Assembly (NCBI GenBank): GCA_022690815.1 | Contig: JALCZJ010000010.1 | Location: 18,796-82,795, forward strand | Direction: 5' to 3' | Origin: Ferrimicrobium sp. | GTDB lineage: Bacteria > Actinomycetota > Acidimicrobiia > Acidimicrobiales > Acidimicrobiaceae | DNA length: 64,000 nucleotides | Shown: positions 42,006-50,804 of the stretch, one piece after another | How positions within the stretch are numbered: position 1 is the first letter of the stretch | Layout of the letters: every line of letters begins with the position of its first letter | Notes under the pieces: generated by a model | Database searches by the model: none | What the model saw: the letters and a program-made list of their open reading frames with translations, nothing else | What the model was told of the DNA's origin: nothing | Translations under genes and position numbers: made by a program

Positions 42006-44180
42006 ATGCCTCGGGACGAGCTGAGTGAGGAGCTACGCGAGTTCCTGATCGAATCCTTTGAAAATTTGGACCGCACCGAGCAGGACCTCGTAGGCATCGA
42101 CGTCCGAGCCGACAATCACGAGGTGCTGGCAGCAACCTTTCGCACCCTTCACTCCATCAAAGGTGCCTGCGGATTTTTTGAGCTAGCGAACCTGACAACG
42201 TTGGCCCACGAAGGCGAGAGTCTATTGTCGGTGCTACGTGATGAACCAGCGCTGCTCAACGACGCGATCGTTCAAGTGCTACTCGATCTCATCGATGGGG
42301 TCCGCCGTTACCTGGGGATGATAGAGGCGACCGGCACCGATGGTGACAACCTCGAGACAGAACTCTGTGCATCACTGAGAGCCGTGCGCGAAGACCTGAC
42401 GAACCCTGGCGGTAATGTCCAGCCAGCGAGAGGGCCGACAAATGTAACAGAGGAGGTTCAGCTCGCCCCGAATATCGTGGTCTTTGCACCCACTGGGGCC
42501 ACAGCCGAATCGGCGCCACCCGAGCCCTCGGCCAGCGCTTTACACGTCAACCTCCTCGATCAGGCGATTCGTGTTGACGTATCACTCCTTGATCGTCTAG
42601 TCAACCTCGTCGGTGAGCTGGTGCTCGTGCGCAACCGTACTGTGCAGATCGATAGCGTGCTTGGTGATCAGGACCTCAGCGCTGCCGTGCAGCGGCTGAA
42701 CCTGATCACTTCAGAGCTGCAGGAGCAGGTGATGCAGACGAGAATGCAGCCAATGGAGTCGCTTTTTGCCAAACTGCCCAGGCTGGTGCGCGATCTGGCG
42801 CGCTCGTTGGGCAAGGAGGTCCGACTCACGACCACCGGTGGCGATACCGAACTCGATCGCGGCATCCTCGAAGCCATTCGTGATCCACTGGTGCATCTGC
42901 TCCGCAACTCGGTCGACCACGGCATCGAAGAGGCCGAGGAGCGTCGCCGTCTTGGTAAAGACCCAACCGGACAGATTACGATCAGCGCAACCCACGAAGG
43001 TGGATCGGTGATCATCACCATGGTCGACGACGGCGCAGGCATCGACCCCACCGCCATCGGCGAACGAGCGCTAAGACTCGGACTGGTTTCGTCAGAGGCA
43101 CTCGCTGCCCTGGGTGATCGAGAGAGGATCGAACTGATCTTTCTGCCAGGATTTTCGACCTCCGAAGAGGTCACCAGCGTCTCTGGACGAGGGGTGGGTA
43201 TGGATGTCGTGCGCACCAACGTCGAGCGTGTGAGCGGCAGTATCGAGGTGACCTCGGAGTTTGGGAGGGGTACCACCATCGTTTTACGGATCCCGCTGAC
43301 GCTGGCCATCATTCCCTCATTGATGCTTCTCGTCGCTGGCCAGCGGTTTGCGCTGCCACAACTCTCGGTGGTCGACCTATTGCGACTGGAGCGAGAGTCG
43401 ATGGCTGATGAACTTGCCTTTGTCGGCGAGACGTTGTTCCTCCGACGTCATCACCAGCTCCTGCCGGTTGTCGATCTGGGGGCCTTGCTGGAGGTTGAAA
43501 CCCGGCGGTCAAGGTCTGAGTTGGACCTGGTCACCATCGTGGTAGTGCAGATCAATGGTCGCGAGTTTGGTTTGTTGGTCGATCGTGTCGTCGATACCCA
43601 GGAGATCGTGGTTAAGCCGTTGGATAGCTTCATCCAGTCCGCTCAAGTCTACGCCGGGGCAACCATCCTCGGTGATGGCTCGGTGGCCATGATCCTCGAT
43701 CTTGGAGGTATCGCCAGCCGTTCCCTGCTCGCGCTTGAGGAGATGACGATGGTCGACGAATCGATCGACGAGGGTCCAGCGGCCGATTCCGAGACGGTGC
43801 TGTTGGTCGATGGTGGCGATGCTGGGTTGGTGGCCATCCCCGTCTACGAGATCGAACGGATTGAAGAGATCGGTGCCGACGAGGTCCAACAACTTGCGGG
43901 TCGGCCCGTGGTTCCCTATCGTGACGATATCGTTGAGCTCGTCACCGTCTCCGAGTTGCTCGGTGGGTCAGGCGAGCTGTCGCGGGTGGGACCGCTTCGC
44001 TTCTTGGTGCCGAGTTTTGGTGTCACCAATCGGGTTGTTGTGATCTATGAGATCGTGGACATCACCATGATCGAGGGGCTCAGATCTGGATCCACCATAC
44101 TCGGTGGCAAGATTGTCCAGGTGCTCTCCCTTGCGGAGCTTCTGGTAGCCGAGGTGGGAGGCGAGTGTGAGCGAGTCTGA
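42006..44180 (+). CDS. cheA: Chemotaxis histidine kinase CheA
   Basis: 724 residues. Hpt domain with phospho-His49 in LHSIKGACGFFE; short linker (about 130-190); P3 dimer helices (VDVSLLDRLVNLVGELVLVRN and QTRMQPMESLFAKLPRLVRDLAR region); HATPase with LLRNSVDHGIEEAEERR and GRGVGMDVVRTNVE; a CheW-like domain (PLTLAIIPSLMLLVAGQRFALP). A further C-terminal stretch of about 120 residues (from TVLLVDGGDAGLVAIPVYEI) looks like a second CheW-like domain. The P2 CheY-binding domain seems absent. ATG 42006 follows GAAAGGAAGG; upstream in-frame codons are not family-like. Confidence 0.92.
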   Translation: MPRDELSEELREFLIESFENLDRTEQDLVGIDVRADNHEVLAATFRTLHSIKGACGFFELANLTTLAHEGESLLSVLRDEPALLNDAIVQVLLDLIDGVRRYLGMIEATGTDGDNLETELCASLRAVREDLTNPGGNVQPARGPTNVTEEVQLAPNIVVFAPTGATAESAPPEPSASALHVNLLDQAIRVDVSLLDRLVNLVGELVLVRNRTVQIDSVLGDQDLSAAVQRLNLITSELQEQVMQTRMQPMESLFAKLPRLVRDLARSLGKEVRLTTTGGDTELDRGILEAIRDPLVHLLRNSVDHGIEEAEERRRLGKDPTGQITISATHEGGSVIITMVDDGAGIDPTAIGERALRLGLVSSEALAALGDRERIELIFLPGFSTSEEVTSVSGRGVGMDVVRTNVERVSGSIEVTSEFGRGTTIVLRIPLTLAIIPSLMLLVAGQRFALPQLSVVDLLRLERESMADELAFVGETLFLRRHHQLLPVVDLGALLEVETRRSRSELDLVTIVVVQINGREFGLLVDRVVDTQEIVVKPLDSFIQSAQVYAGATILGDGSVAMILDLGGIASRSLLALEEMTMVDESIDEGPAADSETVLLVDGGDAGLVAIPVYEIERIEEIGADEVQQLAGRPVVPYRDDIVELVTVSELLGGSGELSRVGPLRFLVPSFGVTNRVVVIYEIVDITMIEGLRSGSTILGGKIVQVLSLAELLVAEVGGECERV

Positions 44181-44631
44181 ACAGTTTTGCACCTTCTTGA
44201 TTGGTGAATATCGGTGCGCGCTACCGGTGCAAAGCGTGCTTGAGGTTCTTGCCCAACAGCGGCTTGCCCCTATACCACTGGCTCCGCCGGTCGTTGCTGG
44301 TCTGTTGAATCTCCGTGGGCAGATTCTGACGGTACTCGACCTGCGCCGCATCATGATCGACCCAACCGAGTCGCTCGTACCAGAGCCCATGACGATCGTG
44401 TTAGATCGCCAAGGACAGCCGGTGGCGCTGTTGGTCGATGCGATCGGTGATGTCCTTCGCTGTGAGCGCGACCACCTGCTTGAGTCTCCCGAGACTATCG
44501 ACCCCCGGTTGCGGGAGGTGACGATGGCGATCATTCACCAAGAGGATTTGATAACGTTAGTGCTCGATCCAGTGGCCATCATCCATGTCGGCGAGGACCT
44601 GTCGCGCTCGTTTGTCGCTGGTTGCGCCTGA
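44167..44631 (+). CDS. cheW: Chemotaxis coupling protein CheW
   Basis: 154 residues, GTG start overlapping the cheA stop by 14 bp. CTFLIGEYRCALPVQSVLEV, PPVVAGLLNLRGQILTVLDL and LLVDAIGDVLRC are the CheW signatures, including the NLRG receptor/kinase contact. It connects CheA to chemoreceptors; no receptor gene is in the window. Confidence 0.93.
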   Translation: MSESEQFCTFLIGEYRCALPVQSVLEVLAQQRLAPIPLAPPVVAGLLNLRGQILTVLDLRRIMIDPTESLVPEPMTIVLDRQGQPVALLVDAIGDVLRCERDHLLESPETIDPRLREVTMAIIHQEDLITLVLDPVAIIHVGEDLSRSFVAGCA

Positions 44632-45683
44632 TGGTGAGGGTGCTCATCGCGGATGACTCGACGGTAATTCGCGCTCGGATCGCCTCGTGGATTGAGGAGG
44701 AGTCAGGTCTCGACCTCGTCGGTCAGGCGGAGAACGGGCTGCGCTGTCTCGAACTCTTTGGACGGCTTCAGCCGGATGTGGTCGTCCTCGACGTCGAGAT
44801 GCCTGACCTTGATGGCCTCGCCACACTGCGCCGGATTCGCGCCAGCGACCCACAGGTGCCGGTGATCATGTTCTCAGCACTCACTGAATCAGGCAGTCGT
44901 ACGACCGTGGCTGCGATGCTCGCTGGCGCTACCGACTGTGTTCCAAAGCCACGATCCCTCAGTGACGAGCAGGAGACACGACGCACGCTCGTGTCGCGCA
45001 TCCGTTGCCTAACAGACCTTGATCCGCCACCAGCGATAAACCGCCAAGAGACGATCGTTGATCGTCTCGAAGAACCGCATGCTCGCGAATCTCCAGATCT
45101 GATCGCGGTCGCCTCCTCGACCGGAGGACCTGGTGCTCTCGGCGAGTTCTTGACGGCGCTTGGACACATTCGACAGCCGGTAGTGATTGTCCAGCACATG
45201 CAGGCGGGCTTTCTCAACCTGTTGGTCGACCAGCTGGCTCACATGCTCGCTGCTGACGTCGCTATTGGTCGCCACGGCGAGGTCCTTGGGCCGGAGGTAA
45301 TCCGCTTTGCGCCTGAAGGCGTTCATCTTCAGGTCCACCCACATCCAAGGGGTTTTAGGCTCGACCACTGGAACGGCCCTATGGTCAACTCCTGTCGACC
45401 GGCCGCCGACGTTCTGTTCGCATCGGTCGCTGTCAGCGCACACCGACCGGTAGCGGTTGTGCTCTCCGGTATGGGGATCGATGGACTCGCCGGCGCCCAG
45501 CGAATTGTTGCCAGCGGAGGCATCGTGGCTGCACAAGACCGAGCGACCTCGGCGGTTTGGGGCATGCCTGGTGCCATCGTTGGGATAGGAATTGCCCGCT
45601 TGGTCGGGTCCCCGACTCGACTTGGCGGACGTGTTCGTATGTTGGCTGAGCCACAACGTCGGGTAAGTGTGAAGAGGGTATGA
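44631..45683 (+). CDS. cheB: Chemotaxis methylesterase CheB
   Basis: 350 residues. Receiver with phospho-Asp54 (VVLDVEMPD), then the methylesterase with Ser-His-Asp at Ser162/163 (ASSTGGPG), His189 (IVQHMQAG) and Asp284 (SGMGIDGLAG). ATG 44631 shares its A with the cheW stop (TGATG). It removes methyl groups from receptors once phosphorylated by CheA. Confidence 0.93.
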   Translation: MVRVLIADDSTVIRARIASWIEEESGLDLVGQAENGLRCLELFGRLQPDVVVLDVEMPDLDGLATLRRIRASDPQVPVIMFSALTESGSRTTVAAMLAGATDCVPKPRSLSDEQETRRTLVSRIRCLTDLDPPPAINRQETIVDRLEEPHARESPDLIAVASSTGGPGALGEFLTALGHIRQPVVIVQHMQAGFLNLLVDQLAHMLAADVAIGRHGEVLGPEVIRFAPEGVHLQVHPHPRGFRLDHWNGPMVNSCRPAADVLFASVAVSAHRPVAVVLSGMGIDGLAGAQRIVASGGIVAAQDRATSAVWGMPGAIVGIGIARLVGSPTRLGGRVRMLAEPQRRVSVKRV

Positions 45684-46501
45684 TGCCGATTACCTCCGCA
45701 AGCTACGAGCTCCTCGCTGATTTCCTGAGGGCTGAGATAGGCCTGCAACTCGGAGATGGTCGACGCTATCTGGTTGAACATCGCCTCAACCCGCTGATCA
45801 TTCGGTCGGGATGCGATGACCTTGAGGAGCTGGTGACTCGACTCGTGATGCGACACGATCCGGAGCTTGTCCAGGCCGTCATTGATGTGATGGTGACGTC
45901 TGAGACGTCATTCTTTCGCGAGCCAGCAACTTTTGATCTGTTGCGCACGCGGGTGATACCAAGACTGTTTGAACAGCGACAGGGCGGGGCGCTACGGATC
46001 TGGTCGGGAGCTGCCGCCTCTGGCCAGGAGGCCTATTCGATGGCGATGCTCTTGCTCGATCGTTTCCCTTCGCTCGCAAGGACTGCCCATATCTTGGCCA
46101 CTGACGTCTCACTGAGAATGGTGCAACGGACGCGCCTGGGCTGGTATTCGGCGCTTGAGGTGGAACGTGGAATGCCACGTCCTCTTGTGCAGCGATTCTT
46201 GGCGCCTGAGCGTGATGGCTATCGCATCCGGCCAGAGCTTGCAGCACTCGTTAGTGCCAGGCAGATGAACTTGGCGAAGCCTTGGCAGATGCTCGGGACG
46301 TTTGACCTCGTGTTCCTTCGCAATGTTTTGATCTACTTCTCTCCTGAAATGAAGGCGCTGATCGCGAGCCAGCTGATCCATCATCTGAGCCCGGGGAGTG
46401 TGCTGGTGATGGCGCCCTCCGAGTCATTGCCTGACGCAAAGGGCTACTTTGTCCCGGTTGTGGCGACGGAGCCTCATGTCCTGCGTTTTAACGGTGGATG
46501 A
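45680..46501 (+). CDS. cheR: Chemotaxis methyltransferase CheR
   Basis: 273 residues, start overlapping the cheB stop (ATGA). VTSETSFFREPATFDLL is the CheR N-terminal signature, and RIWSGAAASGQEAYSMAMLLLD, ILATDVS and LVFLRNVLIYFSPEMK are the SAM-binding elements. It methylates receptor glutamates. It completes a cheA-W-B-R set; cheD is not seen. Confidence 0.93.
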   Translation: MMPITSASYELLADFLRAEIGLQLGDGRRYLVEHRLNPLIIRSGCDDLEELVTRLVMRHDPELVQAVIDVMVTSETSFFREPATFDLLRTRVIPRLFEQRQGGALRIWSGAAASGQEAYSMAMLLLDRFPSLARTAHILATDVSLRMVQRTRLGWYSALEVERGMPRPLVQRFLAPERDGYRIRPELAALVSARQMNLAKPWQMLGTFDLVFLRNVLIYFSPEMKALIASQLIHHLSPGSVLVMAPSESLPDAKGYFVPVVATEPHVLRFNGG

Positions 46502-46632
46502 GTATTCGTCAGTTGATCGCGACGGTCGATGCGGCCTAGGTTGTAGACACAGGGAATCGTTATCTGCGGCTCGCTATTGGTAATTTTGGACAAAGACGGC
46601 CATACTGTTTGTGGGAGGAATGTAAAACAGCC

Positions 46633-47388
46633 GTGGTGAAGTCCAACACTGTGCCGTTGTCACACAGCGCGTATCTCAGCATCCGCTCGGCGATCGTCTC
46701 ACTTGCGATCGAGCCGGGTAGCTTCCTGCTGGATCGTGATATCGCTGATCTGGTTGGGGCCTCACGAACGCCGGTCCGCGAAGCACTGGCTCGGCTCGAG
46801 GTTGAGGGTTGGCTGGAGTCGGTTCCCCGGAAGGGCTACCGAGTGCGTATGATCGACTACGGTGAACTCCCTGAGGTGTCGGAGATGATTGCGAGTCTCG
46901 AGGCGGCCGCTGCCACTCGATTGGCAAAAGACCCTAACGCCGTGGTCTTCTCAGTACTGCGCGAGATCAATGAGCAGCTCGCCGTCGGCCTCGAGCGTGA
47001 GAATCCCGATCGGTTTATCCTCCTTGACGATCGTTTTCACCGTATTCTGCTCGGAGATGCCGCTCATTATCCCTTGAGTGGTGGTGTCTATTCGCTGCTC
47101 GTCGATCAGCTTCATCGGGCCAGGCTGCTGTTGCCGCCGACCCCGGCTGAACAGGACCATCACGTGAACGAGCATCGTCTGCTCATCCTCTCGATGGAGC
47201 TCGGTGACAGCCAGGCGGCCTCGCTGCTCTCGCGGAGTCATCGGATGCGTATTGTCGAACGCTTGAATTCGCTGACGGTGCAGGCCCACGAGGCCGACGA
47301 GACCTCACCAGCTAATGAGCTCGTGGTTCCACGACCCAAGGCTCGGATAAGTCTTCGTCGACTCCGCGAAACCCGCCACGAACCTTAA
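46633..47388 (+). CDS. GntR-family regulator, FadR/FCD subfamily
   Basis: About 250 residues. N-terminal winged helix: LDRDIADLVGASRTPVREALARLEVEGWL with the canonical TPVREAL recognition helix, then a helical FCD ligand domain (SEMIASLEAAAATRLA, DDRFHRILL, EHRLLILSME with metal-type His/Asp). The start is uncertain: GTG 46633 lies about 12 bp after GGGAGGA, TTG 46609 is upstream. Target unknown; it is 56 bp before cheY but unlikely to belong to chemotaxis. Confidence 0.82.
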   Translation: MVKSNTVPLSHSAYLSIRSAIVSLAIEPGSFLLDRDIADLVGASRTPVREALARLEVEGWLESVPRKGYRVRMIDYGELPEVSEMIASLEAAAATRLAKDPNAVVFSVLREINEQLAVGLERENPDRFILLDDRFHRILLGDAAHYPLSGGVYSLLVDQLHRARLLLPPTPAEQDHHVNEHRLLILSMELGDSQAASLLSRSHRMRIVERLNSLTVQAHEADETSPANELVVPRPKARISLRRLRETRHEP

Positions 47389-47444
47389 GACCTCCTTGGA
47401 TGCTGCCGATATCGGCGGATGAAGGTGATTATGGAGGTGGCGTG

Positions 47445-47813
47445 ATGAGGGTCTTGGTTGTTGATGACTCAAGAGCGATGCGGATGATCGTCGTGCGCCA
47501 GCTACGCCAGGCTGGCCTCGAGGATGCTGACTTTATCGAGGCACAGCATGGTCTCGAGGCGCTGGAGCGACTGAGCGAGGGCCATGTCGACCTGGTGCTC
47601 TCAGACTGGAACATGCCAGAGATGAACGGTCTCGAACTCCTTCGTGAGCTTCGCGCCCGGGACGAGCAGGTGCTCTTTGGCTTCGTTACCTCAGAAGGTA
47701 CCCCCGACATGGTGCGCCTGGCCAGAGAATCCGGGGCATCGTTCCTCATCTCGAAACCCTTCACCCCCAACAACTTTCGAGACACCCTCGATGCGATTGG
47801 AGTGCAACTGTGA
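47445..47813 (+). CDS. cheY: CheY-like response regulator
   Basis: 122-residue single receiver domain. Acidic pocket VVDDSR, phosphorylation site Asp54 in LVLSDWNMPEMNGLEL, and the SEGTP (Thr/Ser) and ISKPF (Lys) switch residues. ATG 47445 follows GGAGGTG. It overlaps the next gene by 4 bp (GTGA). The three-gene cheY/CheX-like/CheX-like set suggests CheY with its own phosphatases. Confidence 0.9.
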   Translation: MRVLVVDDSRAMRMIVVRQLRQAGLEDADFIEAQHGLEALERLSEGHVDLVLSDWNMPEMNGLELLRELRARDEQVLFGFVTSEGTPDMVRLARESGASFLISKPFTPNNFRDTLDAIGVQL

Positions 47814-48277
47814 GACAGATGACAGCATGGTCGAGTGCACTGCTCGACGGGGTTCGTGCGCTTGAAGGCGGGATTCTTCCATCACTGGTCGACCAGCCGG
47901 TTCTCACTGAAGGCGGCATTCCTTCGAACCTGCCCGGAGCCTGGGTCGGGCTCGTCGGTGAGTATCGCTCGCTCCAGCTCGGGCTGGTGGCGGAGTTCGT
48001 CACGCTTGAACTCGTGACCGCCAATATGCTTGGGACCTCAGGGAATCTGACCGACATCGAGATTACCGATGCGATCACCGAGGTCGTCAACGTCATTGGC
48101 GGGGTAGCCAAACGACAAATAATCGAGATCGATCCAAGTCTGCGCTCAGGCCTGCCGATGTTTCTCTTTGGCCGGCTCAGGATGCCGACCGGCATGACGA
48201 GCGAGGCTTTTCGACTCAGGACCGCACTCGGTGAACTCCATCTCGTCTCCATCAGTGCCAGTGGTGCCGAGTCATGA
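47810..48277 (+). CDS. CheX/CheC-like CheY phosphatase
   Basis: 155 residues, GTG start overlapping cheY. The phosphatase motif ExxN is seen in ITEVVNVIGGVAKRQIIE, the pattern of the CheX/CheC/FliY family, with LGLVAEFVTLELVTANMLG before it and a hydrophobic FLFGRLRMPTGM after. It probably dephosphorylates CheY-P. It overlaps the next gene by 4 bp. Confidence 0.7.
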   Translation: MRQMTAWSSALLDGVRALEGGILPSLVDQPVLTEGGIPSNLPGAWVGLVGEYRSLQLGLVAEFVTLELVTANMLGTSGNLTDIEITDAITEVVNVIGGVAKRQIIEIDPSLRSGLPMFLFGRLRMPTGMTSEAFRLRTALGELHLVSISASGAES

Positions 48278-48795
48278 CCGTTGATCTGACACCACGTCTC
48301 TTGATGCCGAGCCTCGATCAGCTCGAGTCGGTGCTGTCAAACTTGATGAACACGAAGGTACTCGGTGATCGTCTTCGCAAAGGTGCCCCCATGCCCGATC
48401 TCTTCCTTGCTGGACTCTATCACGATCAAGACGATCTGCTTCGTGCCGTCATCCGAGTGGACTTCGCCTTTGCCCTCGACTGTGGCGCTCGTCTGTCGAT
48501 GATCCCGGTTGGCGTGATCGCCGAGGCTAGAGCTGCGGGCCAACTGACCGAGGCGATGGCGGCGAACGTCTACGAGATCCTTAATATCTTTGGACTGCTC
48601 TTCAATGAGCAACGGCCTGGGGCTCCTAGGGTTCGGTTGGTAGAGGTCGTCGACATCAATGCCCTTCCCGAGCAAGCTCAAGAGTTGCTTGCCAACCCAA
48701 AGGTACACGGGGTCGATGCTACGATCACGTGGGCCAAGGAGGAGGCAACCGGCTTCGTATCGGTGCGAGTCCTAACGGATGCTCCAAGCGAGTGA
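48274..48795 (+). CDS. Possible second, diverged CheX-like protein
   Basis: 173 residues of unknown family. NVYEILNIFGLLFNEQRPG in the middle contains an ExxN spacing like the CheC/CheX active site, and the order cheY-CheX-this gene, all with 4-bp overlaps, supports a chemotaxis role. The remaining sequence (FLAGLYHDQDDLLRAVIRVDFAFALDCG) recalls the beta-strand part of the same fold. I do not claim an activity. A repeat array follows its stop by 5 bp. Confidence 0.5.
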   Translation: MTVDLTPRLLMPSLDQLESVLSNLMNTKVLGDRLRKGAPMPDLFLAGLYHDQDDLLRAVIRVDFAFALDCGARLSMIPVGVIAEARAAGQLTEAMAANVYEILNIFGLLFNEQRPGAPRVRLVEVVDINALPEQAQELLANPKVHGVDATITWAKEEATGFVSVRVLTDAPSE

Positions 48796-48800
48796 GTCAA

Positions 48801-48910
48801 GCCATTGACCCGGTCGTGGGACGGGTCGAATGCCATTGACCCGGTCGTGGGACGGGTCGAATGCCATTGACCCGGTCGTGGGACGGGTCGAATGTCATTG
48901 ACCCGGTCGA
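48801..48910. repeat. 31-bp tandem repeat, three and a half copies, each with a hairpin
   Basis: Identical 31-bp units at 48801-48831, 48832-48862 and 48863-48893, with a diverging partial copy to about 48910. Each unit contains GACCCG and CGGGTC separated by 9 bases, so each can form a stem-loop. The array starts 5 bp after the last chemotaxis gene and might act as a multi-hairpin terminator or RNA-stabilising element. The rest of the gap (to 49137) shows no gene. Confidence 0.9.
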
Positions 48911-49137
48911 TCGTTTTCAATCGTGTACCGACACGATCGACAATGATAGTTGATGCCAGCTCCTCGATGACGACGTGGGTTCTGTCGAGCGATTGATGGT
49001 CGAAGCAGCACATGGGACGGCGATCTTGTGACACGATCCGTATCGATGTCACGTGGTGGCGCCACGGTGAGGTGACGTTAGTCAATGGGAATGAGTCCAG
49101 ATGGTGTTGAACCAGTGGTGCGTTCGGGTGAGGCTGG

Positions 49138-49848
49138 TTAGCTCGTTGGGTTCTGACGTCGCTGCAGCAAGGACGCAACCACGGTGAGTTCCACGGGGCT
49201 TGCGTCTTGATAGGCCCCGACACCTCCCTGGCCGAGCACCTCGAGTCCGTGGGCGGCGTCGTAGATGAGCGCGGTTTGCGCATCGATCTCGACCATCACC
49301 GTTGGCGTGTGCACCAGGTGGATCGTGCGTTCGCGAATCGCCTGGGAGCGTTGATCGGCGTGAGGCAAGACGGCGAGGTGTTCGATCACCCCGAGGCCAA
49401 TCGTGAGTGCGCCGCCACGAGGGTCGATCATCGGGTCCCCGAGCACCATCGCTGACGCCGAGGAGGCGACGATGGTCGTCCCGTTGGCCCAGGCACTCGA
49501 GATCGCGTTGAGCGCTGGAGTGTCGCTGAGCACAGACCGAAGATGTAGGGGTGAGCCACCGATGCAGTAGAGAAACTTTGCGTTGGCTATCTGGTTGACG
49601 ATTGCGTCGTTGTGGGCATCCGATCGAGAGTAGAGCTCGATGACCTCGACCTCAACACCGAGGCCTGTCAGATAGCTCGTACCGTTCGCGATTGCGTGCT
49701 CGGGCCGCTCGTAGGTGGCCGCAGTTGGGAGCAGAGTGACTCGTCGAGCCCCGCTACGTGCGAGAAGCTCGGTATCAAAGGAGCAGTGCGGGCCAAATTC
49801 ATCGCCTCCGATGAGTGCAAGCGTGCCGTAGCGGTCAGAGTTGTTCAT
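49138..49848 (-). CDS. Peptidase S51/cyanophycinase-like protein
   Basis: 236 residues. TLALIGGDEFGPHCSFDTELL, LPTAATYERPEHA, FLYCIGGSPLHLRSVL and IVASSASAMVLGDPM follow the order of the S51 fold; the last stretch aligns with GTSAGA, keeping a serine but losing the glycines, so catalysis is not assured. ATG 49848 (MNNSDRYG) is chosen because upstream codons are the antisense of the next gene. A second S51-like domain is found at 9957. It diverges from the dehydrogenase gene across 79 bp. Confidence 0.72.
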   Translation of the reverse strand: MNNSDRYGTLALIGGDEFGPHCSFDTELLARSGARRVTLLPTAATYERPEHAIANGTSYLTGLGVEVEVIELYSRSDAHNDAIVNQIANAKFLYCIGGSPLHLRSVLSDTPALNAISSAWANGTTIVASSASAMVLGDPMIDPRGGALTIGLGVIEHLAVLPHADQRSQAIRERTIHLVHTPTVMVEIDAQTALIYDAAHGLEVLGQGGVGAYQDASPVELTVVASLLQRRQNPTS

Positions 49849-49927
49849 CGTTAGCCAAGCATAGCCAGCGAGATGATGACGGTTCGCAGCGGTCTTTGGC
49901 ATCGAGGGAAGCCGGTACGCTTTGGGT

Positions 49928-50785
49928 GTGGTTTCGCGAATCGGTGTGGTTGGTGGGGGGACGATGGCAGCTGGCATCGTTGAGGCGTGTGCGCTAGCGG
50001 GTTTTGACGTCATCGTGAGAACGCGTTCGGAGGCGGCGAGTCGAGCGCTCAAGGTGGCATTCGATCGACAGTTGCGACGTCGACTCACGCGCGACGAAAT
50101 CGACGAAGATCGGCTCGAGGAGGCGGTATCGCTGGTGCACATCACGACTGAGCTTGATGAGCTCTACGATCGCCACCTGGTGATTGAGTCGGTCGTTGAG
50201 GATATCGATGTCAAGCGGCACCTGTTCGATCAGCTCGATCGAATCCTCATCGAAGGAGCGCTCATCGCCACGAACACCTCGACCTTGCCGGTGATGGCCC
50301 TGGCGGCGAGTACCAGGCGCCCCGAATTAGTGCTTGGACTGCACTTCTTCAACCCGGTAGCGAGTTTGCGCCTCGTCGAGGTCGTCCGGTCGCTGGTGGT
50401 CGCACCCGAGGTGGTCGCTACCGGCGTTGAGGTTGTCCGCGCCTTGGGCAAGGAGCCGGTTGTGGTCAATGACGAGGCCGGATTTGTGGTCAACGCCTTG
50501 CTCTTCCCCTATCTCAACACCGCCGTCCGGCTGCTTGAGCGCGGCGTTGCTGCCAAAGAGGACATCGATCGAGCGATGCAGCTGGGTTGCAACTATCCGA
50601 TGGGCCCTCTTGCACTTCTCGACCTGGTTGGCCTCGACGTGGCGGTCGCTATTCTTGAGCGTCTGTACGAGGAGACTGGAGATCCGGCCATGTTGGCCGC
50701 CCCTACCCTGCGTCGCATGCGTGAGGCGGGTCAGCTTGGGCGCAAGTCGGGTCGGGGGTTTTACGACTACGGATCACGTGCCTAA
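49928..50785 (+). CDS. 3-hydroxybutyryl-CoA dehydrogenase
   Basis: About 285 residues. NAD motif RIGVVGGGTMAAGIVEACAL, then VIESVVEDIDVKRHLFDQLD, ATNTSTLPVMALA, LGLHFFNPVASLRLVEVV with catalytic His, and GFVVNALLFPYLNTAVRL. The end GRKSGRGFYDYG is typical. Start is GTG 49928 or TTG 49922. It reads into an ethylmalonyl-CoA mutase-like gene 19 bp downstream, suggesting C4-acyl-CoA metabolism. Confidence 0.88.
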   Translation: MVSRIGVVGGGTMAAGIVEACALAGFDVIVRTRSEAASRALKVAFDRQLRRRLTRDEIDEDRLEEAVSLVHITTELDELYDRHLVIESVVEDIDVKRHLFDQLDRILIEGALIATNTSTLPVMALAASTRRPELVLGLHFFNPVASLRLVEVVRSLVVAPEVVATGVEVVRALGKEPVVVNDEAGFVVNALLFPYLNTAVRLLERGVAAKEDIDRAMQLGCNYPMGPLALLDLVGLDVAVAILERLYEETGDPAMLAAPTLRRMREAGQLGRKSGRGFYDYGSRA

Positions 50786-50804
50786 CGACCAAGAAGGAGT
50801 CGAC

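Noticed and set aside
42668..43312. 214-codon antisense frame in cheA
   Set aside because: Shadow frame rich in Ser/Thr/Arg; cheA motifs are on the other strand.
49849..50145. N-terminal extension of the S51-like protein
   Set aside because: The 99 extra residues are the antisense of the dehydrogenase gene; family start motif begins just after ATG 49848.
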